This document shows positions 7,100-14,351 of a DNA stretch of 16,910 bases, piece after piece (the first letter of the stretch is position 1; every line of letters starts with the position of its first letter). This stretch comes from DATAYF01 sp036272735 (lineage in GTDB: Bacteria; Chloroflexota; Ktedonobacteria; Ktedonobacterales; Ktedonobacteraceae): contig DATAYF010000090.1 in the NCBI GenBank assembly GCA_036272735.1, forward strand, positions 1 through 16,910, given 5' to 3'. Under the pieces are notes generated by a model. It did no database searches, was not told the DNA's origin, and saw nothing but the letters and a program-made list of their open reading frames with translations. The position numbers and the translations under genes were made by a program.

Positions 7100-7124
7100 C
7101 TGCCGTGAAGTCGCTTCACGGCAG
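7100..7124. repeat. 11-bp hairpin between the reductase and the transposase
   Basis: CTGCCGTGAAG (7100-7110) and CTTCACGGCAG (7114-7124) form a perfect stem with a 3-nt loop. There is no T-run on either side, so a classical terminator is unlikely. It could be an operator, a recombination scar or a barrier to read-through into the transposase. Confidence 0.4.
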
Positions 7125-7204
7125 ACTCCTCCGCCAAAGTGTCCCATGATGCGCTCTGTGGTAAGAGCATTGACTTGTCTCCAAGGAAAGAAGAAAAACA
7201 GCTC

Positions 7205-8320
7205 ATGAAAACTCCTCTCTTTGTCAGAACGTTCAGCCTGGACGAACAAGCGAAAATCGAGGCTGGATTGCGCTCATCCGATGCTTTTACCCTCCGTCGA
7301 TGCCAGATTCTTCTCGCCTCCAGCCGTAGGATTTGCACATCATCCATTGCCAAGAACCTGGGCTGCGCAACCCAAACGGTGCGCAATGCCATCCATGCTT
7401 TTGAGCAAAGGGGGGTGGATTGTCTCCAGCAAGAATCCAGTCGGCCAAAAACGGTGCAAGCCCAATTCGACCAAGCCAAGTGCGAAGAACTACGAGCGAT
7501 GCTCCACAAGTCGCCACGCATCTTTGGCAAGATGACCAGCCTGTGAACGCTTCAACGAGCGGCGGAGGTCTGTTTCGAGCAGGGACTAACTGAACAGCAG
7601 GTAAGCATCGAAACGATCCGTCAGGCCCTCAAGCGACTGGGAGTGAGGTGGCAGCGTGCCAAACACTGGATCACCAGTCCCGATCCAGAGTACCTCAGAA
7701 AAAAACAGCGACGTGATGCTCTCATTGCCCTGACACAGCGGTGCGGATGGGAGATTGGGTATATGGACGAAGTGTGGTGGAGCCGACTGAGTCAGCCGAA
7801 TCTACACAGTTGGAGCGAGCAGGACAAGCCGCTACGCTTACAAGAACTGAGCAAAGAGAAGGATGATCCTGATTCCAAAGCCCTGGCGTGTTACGGGATG
7901 CTTTCGGCTACAAGTGGACGGATGTCCCTGCGCTTTGTCACAGGCCGTCCGGTCAGTTCCGTAACCATCGAATTTTTGCAACGGCTTTGTGAGCAAACCC
8001 GAGCGCAGGGACACTGCGCGCTGGTGCTCATCTGGGATAACGCCTCCTGGCACGTGAGTAAGCAGGTCAGAACTTGGTTGCGGGAGCATAATCAAGCCGT
8101 ACAACAAGAAATAGATTCTGAGAAAACAGGCGTGAGGATTATTCCCTGCTGGTTACCCGTCAAGAGCCCGTGGCTGAACCGCATCGAGCCAAAGTGGGTT
8201 CATGGCAAACGGGCTATTGTTGAACCTGCATGGGTTTTGACGGCTCAAGAGCTCAAACAGCGTATCTGCGATTACTTTGGCTGCAAACTTCTTGAGCCGC
8301 TTACACAGGAGGTCTCTTGA
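7205..8320 (+). pseudogene. IS630-family transposase with one in-frame TGA
   Basis: The frame 7205-8320 encodes 371 codons interrupted by one TGA at 7544-7546. Upstream is the helix-turn-helix half (FTLRRCQILLASSRRICTSS, then AKNLGCATQTVRNAIHAFEQ). Downstream in the same frame is TLQRAAEVCFEQGLT, then RQALKRLGVRWQRAKHWITS and the DDE half. Relatives have Trp at the stop position (FGKPTS-W-TLE style), so TGG probably became TGA. The catalytic residues remain: Asp in YMDEVWW, Asp in IWDNASWH and Glu in NRIEPKW. The gene ends inside the right terminal repeat. A protein started after the stop would lack the DNA-binding half. No frameshift is needed. Confidence 0.88.
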
Positions 8321-8328
8321 GCCTGCAC
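8301..8328 (-). repeat. Right terminal inverted repeat of the IS630-type element
   Basis: This 28-bp end is complementary to 4860-4887. The TA at 8329-8330 is the duplicated target, and IS5 sequence resumes at 8331. Confidence 0.8.
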
Positions 8329-8330
8329 TA

Positions 8331-9037
8331 GGCAGGGGCACAAAACCGCTAGGAAACCGTGCCTCCCAGTCCGGCTCCTCGCCCTCGGCCACGAGCAAGC
8401 CACGTGCCGGGATCTTGGCCCGCAGCACGGTTTGCATCTTCCACCCCAGATGCTCTTTGAGCCAGCCCACAAAGGAGCCGCCTGAGTTCCTATCCCCCCA
8501 CATCAGTTGAAGACGAGGAAGAACCTCTTGCAGAGAGGGCAAAAGGAGTTTGGCTCCTTGCTGGTCCGAGTGATCCGCTCCTGTGACTTTCACAGCCAAT
8601 AGATTGCCTTCTGTGCCCACCAGTACGTGCCGAGTGCCTCCCCATCCTTTTTTTCCGGGATCGTAGCCCTTTTCAGGACCACGAACCGGACTGGTTTTGA
8701 TGGACTGACTGAGGGTGGCAGCAGCGCTCGGTTCAGGGTTTCGGCCTTGCTTGATGCGCATCTGCATACGCAAGGTGGCTACTATTCGATCCCACACGCC
8801 AGCGCGAGGCCCGCGACGGAAGTAATAATAGGCGGTCTGCCAGGCGGGAAAATCCAGGGGTAACAACCTCCAGGGACAGCCTGACCGGAGTACGTACAGG
8901 ATCGCGTTGACGATTGCTCGTCGCTTCAGTTGCGGTGGCCGCCCCTGCGTGCTCGGTTTAGAAACCAACGGTTCCAGGATGGCCCATTGGGCGTCCGTCA
9001 GATCCGATGGATAGCGTCTTCCATCAGAGCGGCTCAT
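8331..9037 (-). pseudogene. IS5-family transposase, N-terminal fragment
   Basis: From the ATG at 9037 (minus strand) the protein begins MSRSDGRRYPSDLTDAQWAI and continues RAIVNAILYVLRSGCPWRLL, PLDFPAWQTAYYYFRRG and KGYDPGKKGWGGTRHVLVGT, which is typical of IS5-family transposases. IS sequence ends at GFVPLP. The remaining frame to 8153 is translated antisense IS630 DNA and has no meaning. The usual motif IDSQSVKT reads TLSQSIKT here, so the first catalytic Asp is a Leu. The second Asp may be the one in MWGDRNSGG, and the Glu is in the detached piece at 4706-4858. This copy was therefore probably already inactive before it was split. Confidence 0.85.
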
Positions 9038-9522
9038 GGCTCTCGGTCCTTTCTCGACTCATTGGTAAACTGGATTCGATCTCCTTTCTTTTTCCTATCG
9101 GCACTTCGTCGTTATCAAACACTTAGTGAGAGGAGTAGTGAAGAATGTGCTAGGTATGCTGAGAAGTCAGGCAGCCAAGGAGTAGAAGGAACGACTGGAA
9201 CCAGTGCTGAGGGAGGCGTTGGTAGCATTTCCGGCAAGGCAGACAAAGACAGTACAACGCTGACTAAAGTGTAAGTTCGTAGCAGCCTCAATTCGTCGAT
9301 CCAAGGCCACATTGTTTGTTGTGTATTCGGTTACCAGGCTCAATGCTTCTGCACACCGCTGTAGGAATAAAACAAAGGAAACCTATGTTCTAAATAATAC
9401 AGGCTATGATAGGTAAAATGCCAAAAACATTTACCTAAAAGAAAAATCATGAACAATCAGTAGCAATTAAAGCGGCTTAGAGAGCCAGGTAAGTAGAGGC
9501 GCATGTTAAGAGCATCTCCCAC

Positions 9523-9551
9523 TAGGCAAAAGCGCACTTACGTGATATAAT
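9523..9551 (+). promoter_or_regulatory. Promoter of the nusA operon (extended -10)
   Basis: TATAAT at 9546-9551 is a perfect -10 preceded by TGA, giving the extended -10 motif TGnTATAAT. The -35 region, TAGGCA at 9523-9528 (17-bp spacing), is weak, as is common when the -10 is extended. The transcript would start near 9558, leaving a leader of about 130 nt. Confidence 0.55.
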
Positions 9552-9579
9552 ACGTACAGAATTAAGGAAAATTTCTGGA

Positions 9580-9609
9580 AAAAGTGGGTAGAGGCCCACT
9601 TTTCTCTTT
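9580..9609 (+). terminator. Terminator-like hairpin in the nusA leader (attenuator candidate)
   Basis: AAAAGTGGG (9580-9588) and CCCACTTTT (9595-9603) form a perfect 9-bp stem with a six-base loop. The T-rich 3' arm runs into CTCTTT. It lies between the promoter and the nusA start, so it could cause premature termination of the operon. A second T6 run follows at 9621-9626. NusA itself stimulates pausing and termination at such hairpins, so feedback is possible but inferred. Confidence 0.45.
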
Positions 9610-9687
9610 GCCAGAGACATTTTTTATTGCACTCGAACAAATTGAAGCAGTTTCACCGGGCATCAGCGGGAGGAGTATTGGCATATT

Positions 9688-10824
9688 ATGAGGAGCGAAT
9701 TTCAAGCGGCCATTGCGCAATTAATTGCCGAGAAGGGCCTACCCCGCGAAGTGGTAATGGAAACCGTGGCCACCGCCTTACTGGCAGCATATCGCAAAAG
9801 CTTCGGAGGCGGCGAAAATGTCCGTATCGAAGTAGACAAAAATGGCGAGGTGCATGTCTGGGCATCGAAGCGCGTGGTAGCCCAGGTAGAAGATACGAAC
9901 GAGGAAGTTTCTCTGGCAGAAGCACAACGTCTCATCCCCAATGCAGCGCTTGGACAATTTATCGACGTAGACTCATCGTTTATCTTCTCGCGCATTCCGA
10001 CGCAGACGGCCAAGCAGGTTATTCTTCAAAGAATCCGCGAAGCTGAGCATGAACATCTCTACGACCAGATAAAGAACTGGGTCGGGGAAATCCGCCTGGG
10101 CACGCTGACGCACAGAGATGCTGTTCGTGGCTGGACCCTCGATTTTGATCTGGATAAGGTCGATAAGGTTGAAGGGGTCATGTTACCCAGCGAAGAAGTC
10201 ATGACGGAAGAGTATCGCCCGAACCGACACCTGCGCGTCTACGTGTACGATGTGAGGCGTGTGCAGGGCCGTATGCTGCAAATCCTTGTTTCACGCACCC
10301 ATCGCGATCTTGTTCGTCGTTTATTCGAATCGGAGGTACCCGAGATTTATGAAGGGACCGTCGAAATAAAAGGGATTGCGCGTGAACCAGGGAGCCGCTC
10401 CAAGGTCGCCGTTGTGGCTCGCCAGGAAGGTCTGGATCCGATTGGCTCCTGCGTGGGGGTGCGTGGTTCGCGTATCAACAACATTGTGCGTGAGCTTAAC
10501 GATGAAAAAATCGACATCATCCAGTGGAACAGCGATCCTGCAACCTTTGTAGCCAACTCACTCAGCCCGGTCAAACCGCTGAAGGTAGAGCTGAGAGAAA
10601 CTGATCACACCGCGTTGGTAACAGTTCAAGAACGACAGTTGTCGCTCGCCATCGGCAAGGATGGACAAAATGCACGCCTGGCTGCTAAGTTGACAGGCTG
10701 GCGCGTGGACGTGACCAAACCGGCCGAAGGGGAAGAATACGAGGAGTACGTAGAGGAGGCTCACGAACCTACCCACTCTTCGCGGCGCGGACCAAGGCGT
10801 GCGGGGAACCAATCGCGGAGATAG
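9688..10824 (+). CDS. nusA: Transcription termination/antitermination factor NusA
   Basis: The 378-residue protein has the NusA domain order: the N-terminal RNA-polymerase-binding domain (residues 1-120; MRSEFQAAIAQLIAEKGLP), S1 (about 125-200), KH1 with GVRGSR near 257 and KH2 with IGKDGQN near 322, then an acidic-then-basic tail (EEYEEYVEEAHEP, ending GNQSRR). It lacks the C-terminal repeats of the longer proteobacterial NusA, as in most other phyla. It binds RNA polymerase and nascent RNA to modulate pausing, termination and antitermination. GGGAGGAG ends 11 nt before the ATG, a slightly long spacing. It is first in the cluster, with ylxR 71 bp downstream. Confidence 0.97.
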   Translation: MRSEFQAAIAQLIAEKGLPREVVMETVATALLAAYRKSFGGGENVRIEVDKNGEVHVWASKRVVAQVEDTNEEVSLAEAQRLIPNAALGQFIDVDSSFIFSRIPTQTAKQVILQRIREAEHEHLYDQIKNWVGEIRLGTLTHRDAVRGWTLDFDLDKVDKVEGVMLPSEEVMTEEYRPNRHLRVYVYDVRRVQGRMLQILVSRTHRDLVRRLFESEVPEIYEGTVEIKGIAREPGSRSKVAVVARQEGLDPIGSCVGVRGSRINNIVRELNDEKIDIIQWNSDPATFVANSLSPVKPLKVELRETDHTALVTVQERQLSLAIGKDGQNARLAAKLTGWRVDVTKPAEGEEYEEYVEEAHEPTHSSRRGPRRAGNQSRR

Positions 10825-10895
10825 CAAGAGCGATCAGGGCAGGCTTTGATCATGCTCTGTATAATAGACTAGCAGAAGATTTGGAGGAATAGCGG

Positions 10896-11246
10896 ATGGC
10901 GAAGCTAGCAGGACCACAACAAAAGAAACAAAAGCATCTTCCATTGCGCACCTGCATCTCCTGCCGGGAAACAAAACCGAAACGCGAATTATTACGCGTA
11001 GTACGAACTCCCGATGGGCACGTGGTTGTGGACGCAACCGGCAAGAAATCAGGACGTGGAGCTTACCTCTGCGCCCGGATGACTTGCTGGGAAAACGCCA
11101 TGAAAAAACGACGCCTTGAGCAAGATCTGGAAGTAACGATTGCGGAGGAGGATCGTCAGGGGTTGGATGCATTTATCGCTACCCTGCCGCGCGACGATGC
11201 TCCACAAACGACTGTACAACCAACGAAAAAATCTACTCAGCAGTAG
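10896..11246 (+). CDS. ylxR: YlxR family RNA-binding protein (RnpM)
   Basis: The 116-residue protein has the YlxR (DUF448) signature: RTCISCRETKPKRELLRVVR near residues 18-37 and GKKSGRGAYLCARMTCWENA near 49-68, followed by a Lys/Thr/Gln-rich tail beyond the usual length of about 90. In Bacillus subtilis this protein has been named RnpM and reported to bind RNase P RNA. Its place between nusA and infB is the classic one. GGAGGA lies close before the ATG. A TATAAT at 10860-10865, directly upstream, lacks a recognisable -35, so an internal promoter is only a weak possibility. Confidence 0.93.
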   Translation: MAKLAGPQQKKQKHLPLRTCISCRETKPKRELLRVVRTPDGHVVVDATGKKSGRGAYLCARMTCWENAMKKRRLEQDLEVTIAEEDRQGLDAFIATLPRDDAPQTTVQPTKKSTQQ

Positions 11247-11312
11247 TACTACTACGCTGAAAGATTGTGCGCAAGCGACCTCGTAGAGTGATCCTATAGC
11301 AAACAACGCGTA

Positions 11313-11341
11313 TTGCCAGGATCGTTAGAGTACGTTATACT
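11313..11341 (+). promoter_or_regulatory. Internal promoter in front of infB
   Basis: TTGCCA (11313-11318) and TATACT (11336-11341) are each one base from consensus and spaced 17 bp apart. Transcription from about 11348 would make a leader of roughly 360 nt before the infB ATG, so infB and the genes behind it can be transcribed apart from nusA-ylxR. Confidence 0.55.
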
Positions 11342-11438
11342 GAACGCACAATGTATGTATATCGTCCCTCTCTTCTTTTATTAGAAGAGAAATTTTCAAT
11401 ACTGGCATCTGACCTTAGGGTGAGATGAGGATTGAACA

Positions 11439-11531
11439 ATGCGTCATTTTATCTCTACTCTTGAAAGAGACACAGCCCTCGTCAAAAGAGCAGTTATAGC
11501 CAGCGAATGTTTGCGGAGCGTATCGCTATGA
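11439..11531 (+). CDS. Possible 30-residue leader peptide upstream of infB
   Basis: An ATG at 11439 preceded by GAGG eight bases upstream opens a 30-codon frame beginning MRHFISTLERDTALVKRAV and ending in TGA at 11529-11531. It lies inside the infB leader and covers the 5' arm of the long-range helix (11467-11482), so ribosomes translating it would melt that helix. No homologue is recognised and no run of one regulatory codon is present. It may be a chance frame. Confidence 0.25.
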   Translation: MRHFISTLERDTALVKRAVIASECLRSVSL

Positions 11532-11594
11532 ATATATAAACATAGCCACGACGCCAGAGAGCGCAGACTGAAACCTGCCTGGCACTGCACCAAC

Positions 11595-11617
11595 GAGGGT
11601 CTGTCTCCCTCCTTTTT
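11595..11617 (+). terminator. Terminator-like hairpin in the infB leader
   Basis: GAGGG (11595-11599) and CCCTC (11607-11611) pair around seven bases and are followed by five T residues at 11613-11617. The stem is short, so termination would be weak. It competes with helices on both sides. Confidence 0.35.
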
Positions 11618-11709
11618 ATGAGGAAAGGGCGACAGACCTTTCTTATGGCTGTGAAGAGAGATTCCATGCCCTTGTGGCATATCATCTATAGTAGGAGGGA
11701 GTCTTCTTC

Positions 11710-14337
11710 ATGAGAGACACATCTGAGTTCACAGATGCAACCGAGCAGGCGAAGCAAACAACTCCAAAACCCAGGAGTAGCACCCGCTCGAAAGCAGAAA
11801 ACACTGCATCAAGCAGCCCAGCGCAGGAAGCCAAACCAGCGACCAGGCGTCGATCAACAACAGCTAATCGTGAATCGGCACCGACCACAACAACTCAGGC
11901 ACAGCCTGAAGGTGAGCAAGCAGCTCCCACGACCCAACACCAGCCAGCCCGGCGTACAAATAGAACAACGACAACGCGATCAAGTGATACAGGGACAGAG
12001 CAGGGCACAGAGCATACCCAGCAGCGTAGCACCACTCCAAGTCATCCCGCCACCCCTACCACAAATAGTGGAACGGGGCGAAGTACGGCTGGTCCTCGCA
12101 CAGGTTCGAGCGATGCTAGCAGCCCGCGCACAAGCACAGGCAATGCTGCCCCTCGTACAGGTTCGGGTAATCCTGGCGGTCCCCGCACGGGATCGGGTTA
12201 TGCTGGCGGCCCTCGCACAAGCACAGGCAATGCTGGTCCTCGTACGGGATCGGGCAATGCTGGCGGCCCTCGCACAAGCACAGGCAATGCTGGTCCTCGT
12301 ACAGGTCCGGGCAATGCTGGGCCATCTCGTCAGGGTCAGGGTCAGGGCTATCAGCAACGTCGTTATCCGTCAAATGGGCATCCGACACCGTCCGGCAATC
12401 AGACCGCAACGACACCACGACCCAGCCGTCCAGGCGGACCCGCTGGAAATAACAATCGACCAAACTATCGCCCGTCTGCGGGTGGTTCACGTCCGTCCAG
12501 GCGACCGACAGCAGGTCGCCGCACGCAGGAACGGCGCGTTACCCAGGTAAAAGAGAAACCCACGGGACCAGTCTCTATTCCGCCACAGATCGTCGTCAAA
12601 GACCTGGCAGATCTCTTGCAAACGTCTTCGACGGAAGTGATCAAGACGCTAATTAAACATGGCGTCTTCGCCAGTATCAACCAGGTGGTTGAGTACGATA
12701 AAGCGTCTTTAGCGGCCCAGGAATTGGGATTTGAGCCATCGCCAACGACCATTTCGGAGGTAGCCCCAACGAATGGTGACCGCAAGCTATCCGCCAACGA
12801 GGTCATGATGGCGAACCGCAGCGAAAGCGACACCATCAGCATTCCGCCAGTAGTGACGATTATGGGACACGTCGATCACGGGAAAACGTCGCTGCTCGAT
12901 GTGATCCGTAAAACCAAGGTGGCGGCTGGCGAAGCAGGCGGCATCACGCAGCATATTGGTGCCTATCAGGTTGAGGTGAACGGCAAGAAAATCACCTTCC
13001 TGGATACGCCGGGCCACGAAGCCTTTACCGCCATGCGTGCTCGTGGTGCGCAGGGCGCACATATCGCCATTATCGTAGTCGCAGCCGATGACGGCGTCAT
13101 GCCGCAAACACGCGAGGCCATCGACCACGCGCAAGCCGCGAAAGTGCCGATCATTATCGCACTGAACAAAATCGATAAGGCCAACGCCAACCCCGATCAT
13201 GTCAAGCAGCAACTGGCTGAGATCGGCCTGGTGATTGAAGAATACGGCGGCGACATCGTCTGTGTTCCCGTTTCGGCACGCAAAGGCGAAGGTATCGACG
13301 AGTTGCTAGACTATATCGTACTCGTTGCCGAATTACAGGATATCCGCGCCAATCCAAATCGTCCAGCCATTGGCGTCATTATCGAAGCCAAACTTGAGAA
13401 AAACGCTGGTCCGACAGCGACCGTGCTGGTTCAGCAGGGCACGCTGAAGATGGGTGACAACTTCGCGGTCGGTGGCATTGCTGGTAAAATACGTGCGATG
13501 TTCAATGATCGCAGCAAGCGTATTCAGAAGGCACCACCTAGCACGCCGGTGAGCATTCTAGGATTACCGGAAGTGCCGCAAGCGGGCGACCGGTTGGAGG
13601 TCTTCGTCGATGAGAAGACAGCCAAACAGCAGGCCCAGCAAGAGGCGGAGAAGCGCCACGACGAGAATGGGCCGCTGGGTCAGGTCAGCCTCGATACGCT
13701 GTACATGCAGATGCAGGAAGGGACCGTCAAGGAACTCAACCTGATCCTCAAGAGTGATGTGCAGGGGTCTTCAGAGGCCATCAAAAACGCGCTCTCGAAG
13801 TTGGGCGAAGAGAACCTGAAAGTACGCTTGATCCACGAGGGCATCGGCAACGTCAGCGAGACCGATGTACACCTGGCATCGGCTTCCAAAGCCATTATCA
13901 TCGCCTTTAATGTGAAGACAGATGGGGCGGCCTTGCGCGAAACCCAAAAAGAGCGCGTAGACATTCGCAACTACGAGGTCATCTATAAACTGATCGATGA
14001 CATCGAAGCAGCGTTGAAGGGCATGCTAGAGCCGACGTATCGCGAAGTGATCACTGGACATGCTGAAATTCTACAGACCTTCAAAGCCGGTAAGACGACG
14101 GTAGCAGGCTGCCGCGTCACCGATGGCAAGATTGTACGTTCTTCGCATGTACGTATTCTGCGCAAGGGCGAGAAAGTCTTCGACGGCCTATTGGCGTCGC
14201 TACGCCGTGGCAAAGACGACGTACGCGAAGTTGCGACAGGCTACGAGTGCGGCATGCTGTTCGAAGATTATAATGGCTCTGAAGCCGAAGATATCGTCGA
14301 GGCATACGCACAGGAAAAAGTGCTACCAGGAGCTTAA
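11710..14337 (+). CDS. infB: Translation initiation factor IF-2
   Basis: The 875-residue GTPase delivers initiator fMet-tRNA to the ribosome. Residues 1-290 are a low-complexity Ser/Thr/Pro/Arg/Gly-rich extension with degenerate PRTSTGNAG repeats. Residues about 292-350 are the IF2 N2 domain (SIPPQIVVKDLADLLQTSST). The G domain has GHVDHGKT (386-393), a GGIT switch, DTPGHE, NKID and SAR. Domains II, III and the fMet-tRNA-binding C-terminal domain follow (YKLIDDIEAALKGMLEPTYR, HVRILRKGEKVFDGLLASLR, GYECGMLFEDYN). The start is set by AGGAGGGAG 11 nt upstream. It ends in tandem stops TAA TAG. It is preceded by its own promoter and a long structured leader, and followed by a 159-bp structured gap before rbfA. 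Confidence 0.97.
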   Translation: MRDTSEFTDATEQAKQTTPKPRSSTRSKAENTASSSPAQEAKPATRRRSTTANRESAPTTTTQAQPEGEQAAPTTQHQPARRTNRTTTTRSSDTGTEQGTEHTQQRSTTPSHPATPTTNSGTGRSTAGPRTGSSDASSPRTSTGNAAPRTGSGNPGGPRTGSGYAGGPRTSTGNAGPRTGSGNAGGPRTSTGNAGPRTGPGNAGPSRQGQGQGYQQRRYPSNGHPTPSGNQTATTPRPSRPGGPAGNNNRPNYRPSAGGSRPSRRPTAGRRTQERRVTQVKEKPTGPVSIPPQIVVKDLADLLQTSSTEVIKTLIKHGVFASINQVVEYDKASLAAQELGFEPSPTTISEVAPTNGDRKLSANEVMMANRSESDTISIPPVVTIMGHVDHGKTSLLDVIRKTKVAAGEAGGITQHIGAYQVEVNGKKITFLDTPGHEAFTAMRARGAQGAHIAIIVVAADDGVMPQTREAIDHAQAAKVPIIIALNKIDKANANPDHVKQQLAEIGLVIEEYGGDIVCVPVSARKGEGIDELLDYIVLVAELQDIRANPNRPAIGVIIEAKLEKNAGPTATVLVQQGTLKMGDNFAVGGIAGKIRAMFNDRSKRIQKAPPSTPVSILGLPEVPQAGDRLEVFVDEKTAKQQAQQEAEKRHDENGPLGQVSLDTLYMQMQEGTVKELNLILKSDVQGSSEAIKNALSKLGEENLKVRLIHEGIGNVSETDVHLASASKAIIIAFNVKTDGAALRETQKERVDIRNYEVIYKLIDDIEAALKGMLEPTYREVITGHAEILQTFKAGKTTVAGCRVTDGKIVRSSHVRILRKGEKVFDGLLASLRRGKDDVREVATGYECGMLFEDYNGSEAEDIVEAYAQEKVLPGA
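12085..12330 (+). repeat. In-frame tandem repeats in the infB N-terminal region
   Basis: About eight degenerate copies of a 27-30 bp unit encode PRT(S/G)(T/S/P)GNAG(G). A higher-order unit of 57 bp (19 residues) is nearly identical at 12201 and 12258. The number of units probably varies between strains by slippage or recombination. Confidence 0.75.
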
Positions 14338-14351
14338 TAGAGTAGCAGGAT

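Larger units (their letters stand above)
4860..8328 (+). mobile_element. IS630-type element with passenger genes (3469 bp)
   Basis: Inverted repeats of 28 bp, starting GTGCAGGYTCAAGAGACC, lie at 4860-4887 and 8301-8328 (25 of 28 match). Each is flanked by TA (4858-4859 and 8329-8330), the duplication made by IS630/Tc1-type elements. The target was CCTAGG, which fits the CTAG preference reported for IS630. The right repeat overlaps the end of the IS630-family transposase gene. No second left end is visible next to the transposase start, so the regulator (5096-5950) and reductase (6090-6983) lie inside the element. A typical IS630 is only about 1.1-1.3 kb. The extra 2.3 kb may have come as cargo, or may have been inserted near the left end later. 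Confidence 0.8.
4683..9127 (-). mobile_element. IS5-family insertion sequence, interrupted by an IS630-type element
   Basis: Terminal inverted repeats ACTAAGTGTTTGAWAAC lie at 4683-4699 and, inverted, at 9111-9127 (16 of 17 match). If the duplicated target is TA (4685-4686 and 9124-9125), as in some IS5 subgroups, the element proper is 4687-9123. Without the 3471 bp of nested DNA and duplicated TA it is about 966 bp, a normal IS5-family length, with one transposase on the minus strand. The exact tips are uncertain because the repeat continues one or two bases past the likely TA. Confidence 0.75.
9038..9687. other. 650-bp junction between the mobile region and the nusA cluster
   Basis: 9038-9127 is the right end of the IS5-type element. 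In 9128-9520 I see no convincing gene; it has a short hairpin, AGGTAAAATG (9411-9420) with CATTTACCT (9428-9436), without a T-run. 9521-9687 holds the nusA promoter and leader. rimP, which often stands before nusA, is absent. Confidence 0.6.
11348..11709 (+). ncRNA. Structured infB leader RNA (candidate attenuator or riboregulator)
   Basis: The gap from ylxR to infB (11247-11709) is 463 bp. Its transcribed part contains a perfect 8-bp hairpin (11369-11376 with 11383-11390); a long-range helix of GAGACA (11467-11472) with TGTCTC (11602-11607) and CCCTCGT (11476-11482) with ACGAGGG (11593-11599); a short terminator-like hairpin GAGGG (11595-11599)/CCCTC (11607-11611) followed by TTTTT (11613-11617); and a competing 8-bp helix GGTCTGTC (11598-11605)/GACAGACC (11631-11638). 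The last three share bases and exclude each other, as expected of an attenuator. AGGAGGGAG near 11693 is the infB ribosome binding site. No known riboswitch class was recognised. Confidence 0.45.

Noticed and set aside
7547..7642. Frameshift between two transposase ORFs as in programmed IS frameshifting
   Set aside because: Both parts are in the same frame, separated only by a TGA. No slippery site is needed.
8153..8330. C-terminal 59 residues of the open frame running 9037 to 8153
   Set aside because: They are antisense translation of the IS630 end joined to the cut IS5 transposase, not part of any real protein.
4665..9274. A 56-codon gene restored by removing the whole IS5 element (starting MAIPSLTSER)
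   Set aside because: It has no ribosome binding site, a low-complexity product and an in-frame stop just upstream. The exact IS5 tips are also uncertain, so the frame could be an artefact.
9115..9312. 65-codon minus-strand frame next to the IS5 end
   Set aside because: Its product is low-complexity and its end overlaps the IS terminal repeat; no homology was recognised.
11575..11617. T-box riboswitch upstream of infB (TGGCACTGC resembles TGGNACCGC)
   Set aside because: Only a short motif resembles it. No specifier loop or stem I features were recognised, and infB is not a usual T-box target.
11735..12550. 271-codon plus-strand frame and minus-strand frames over the infB 5' region
   Set aside because: They are shadows of the low-complexity infB repeats; only the infB frame continues into a conserved GTPase.
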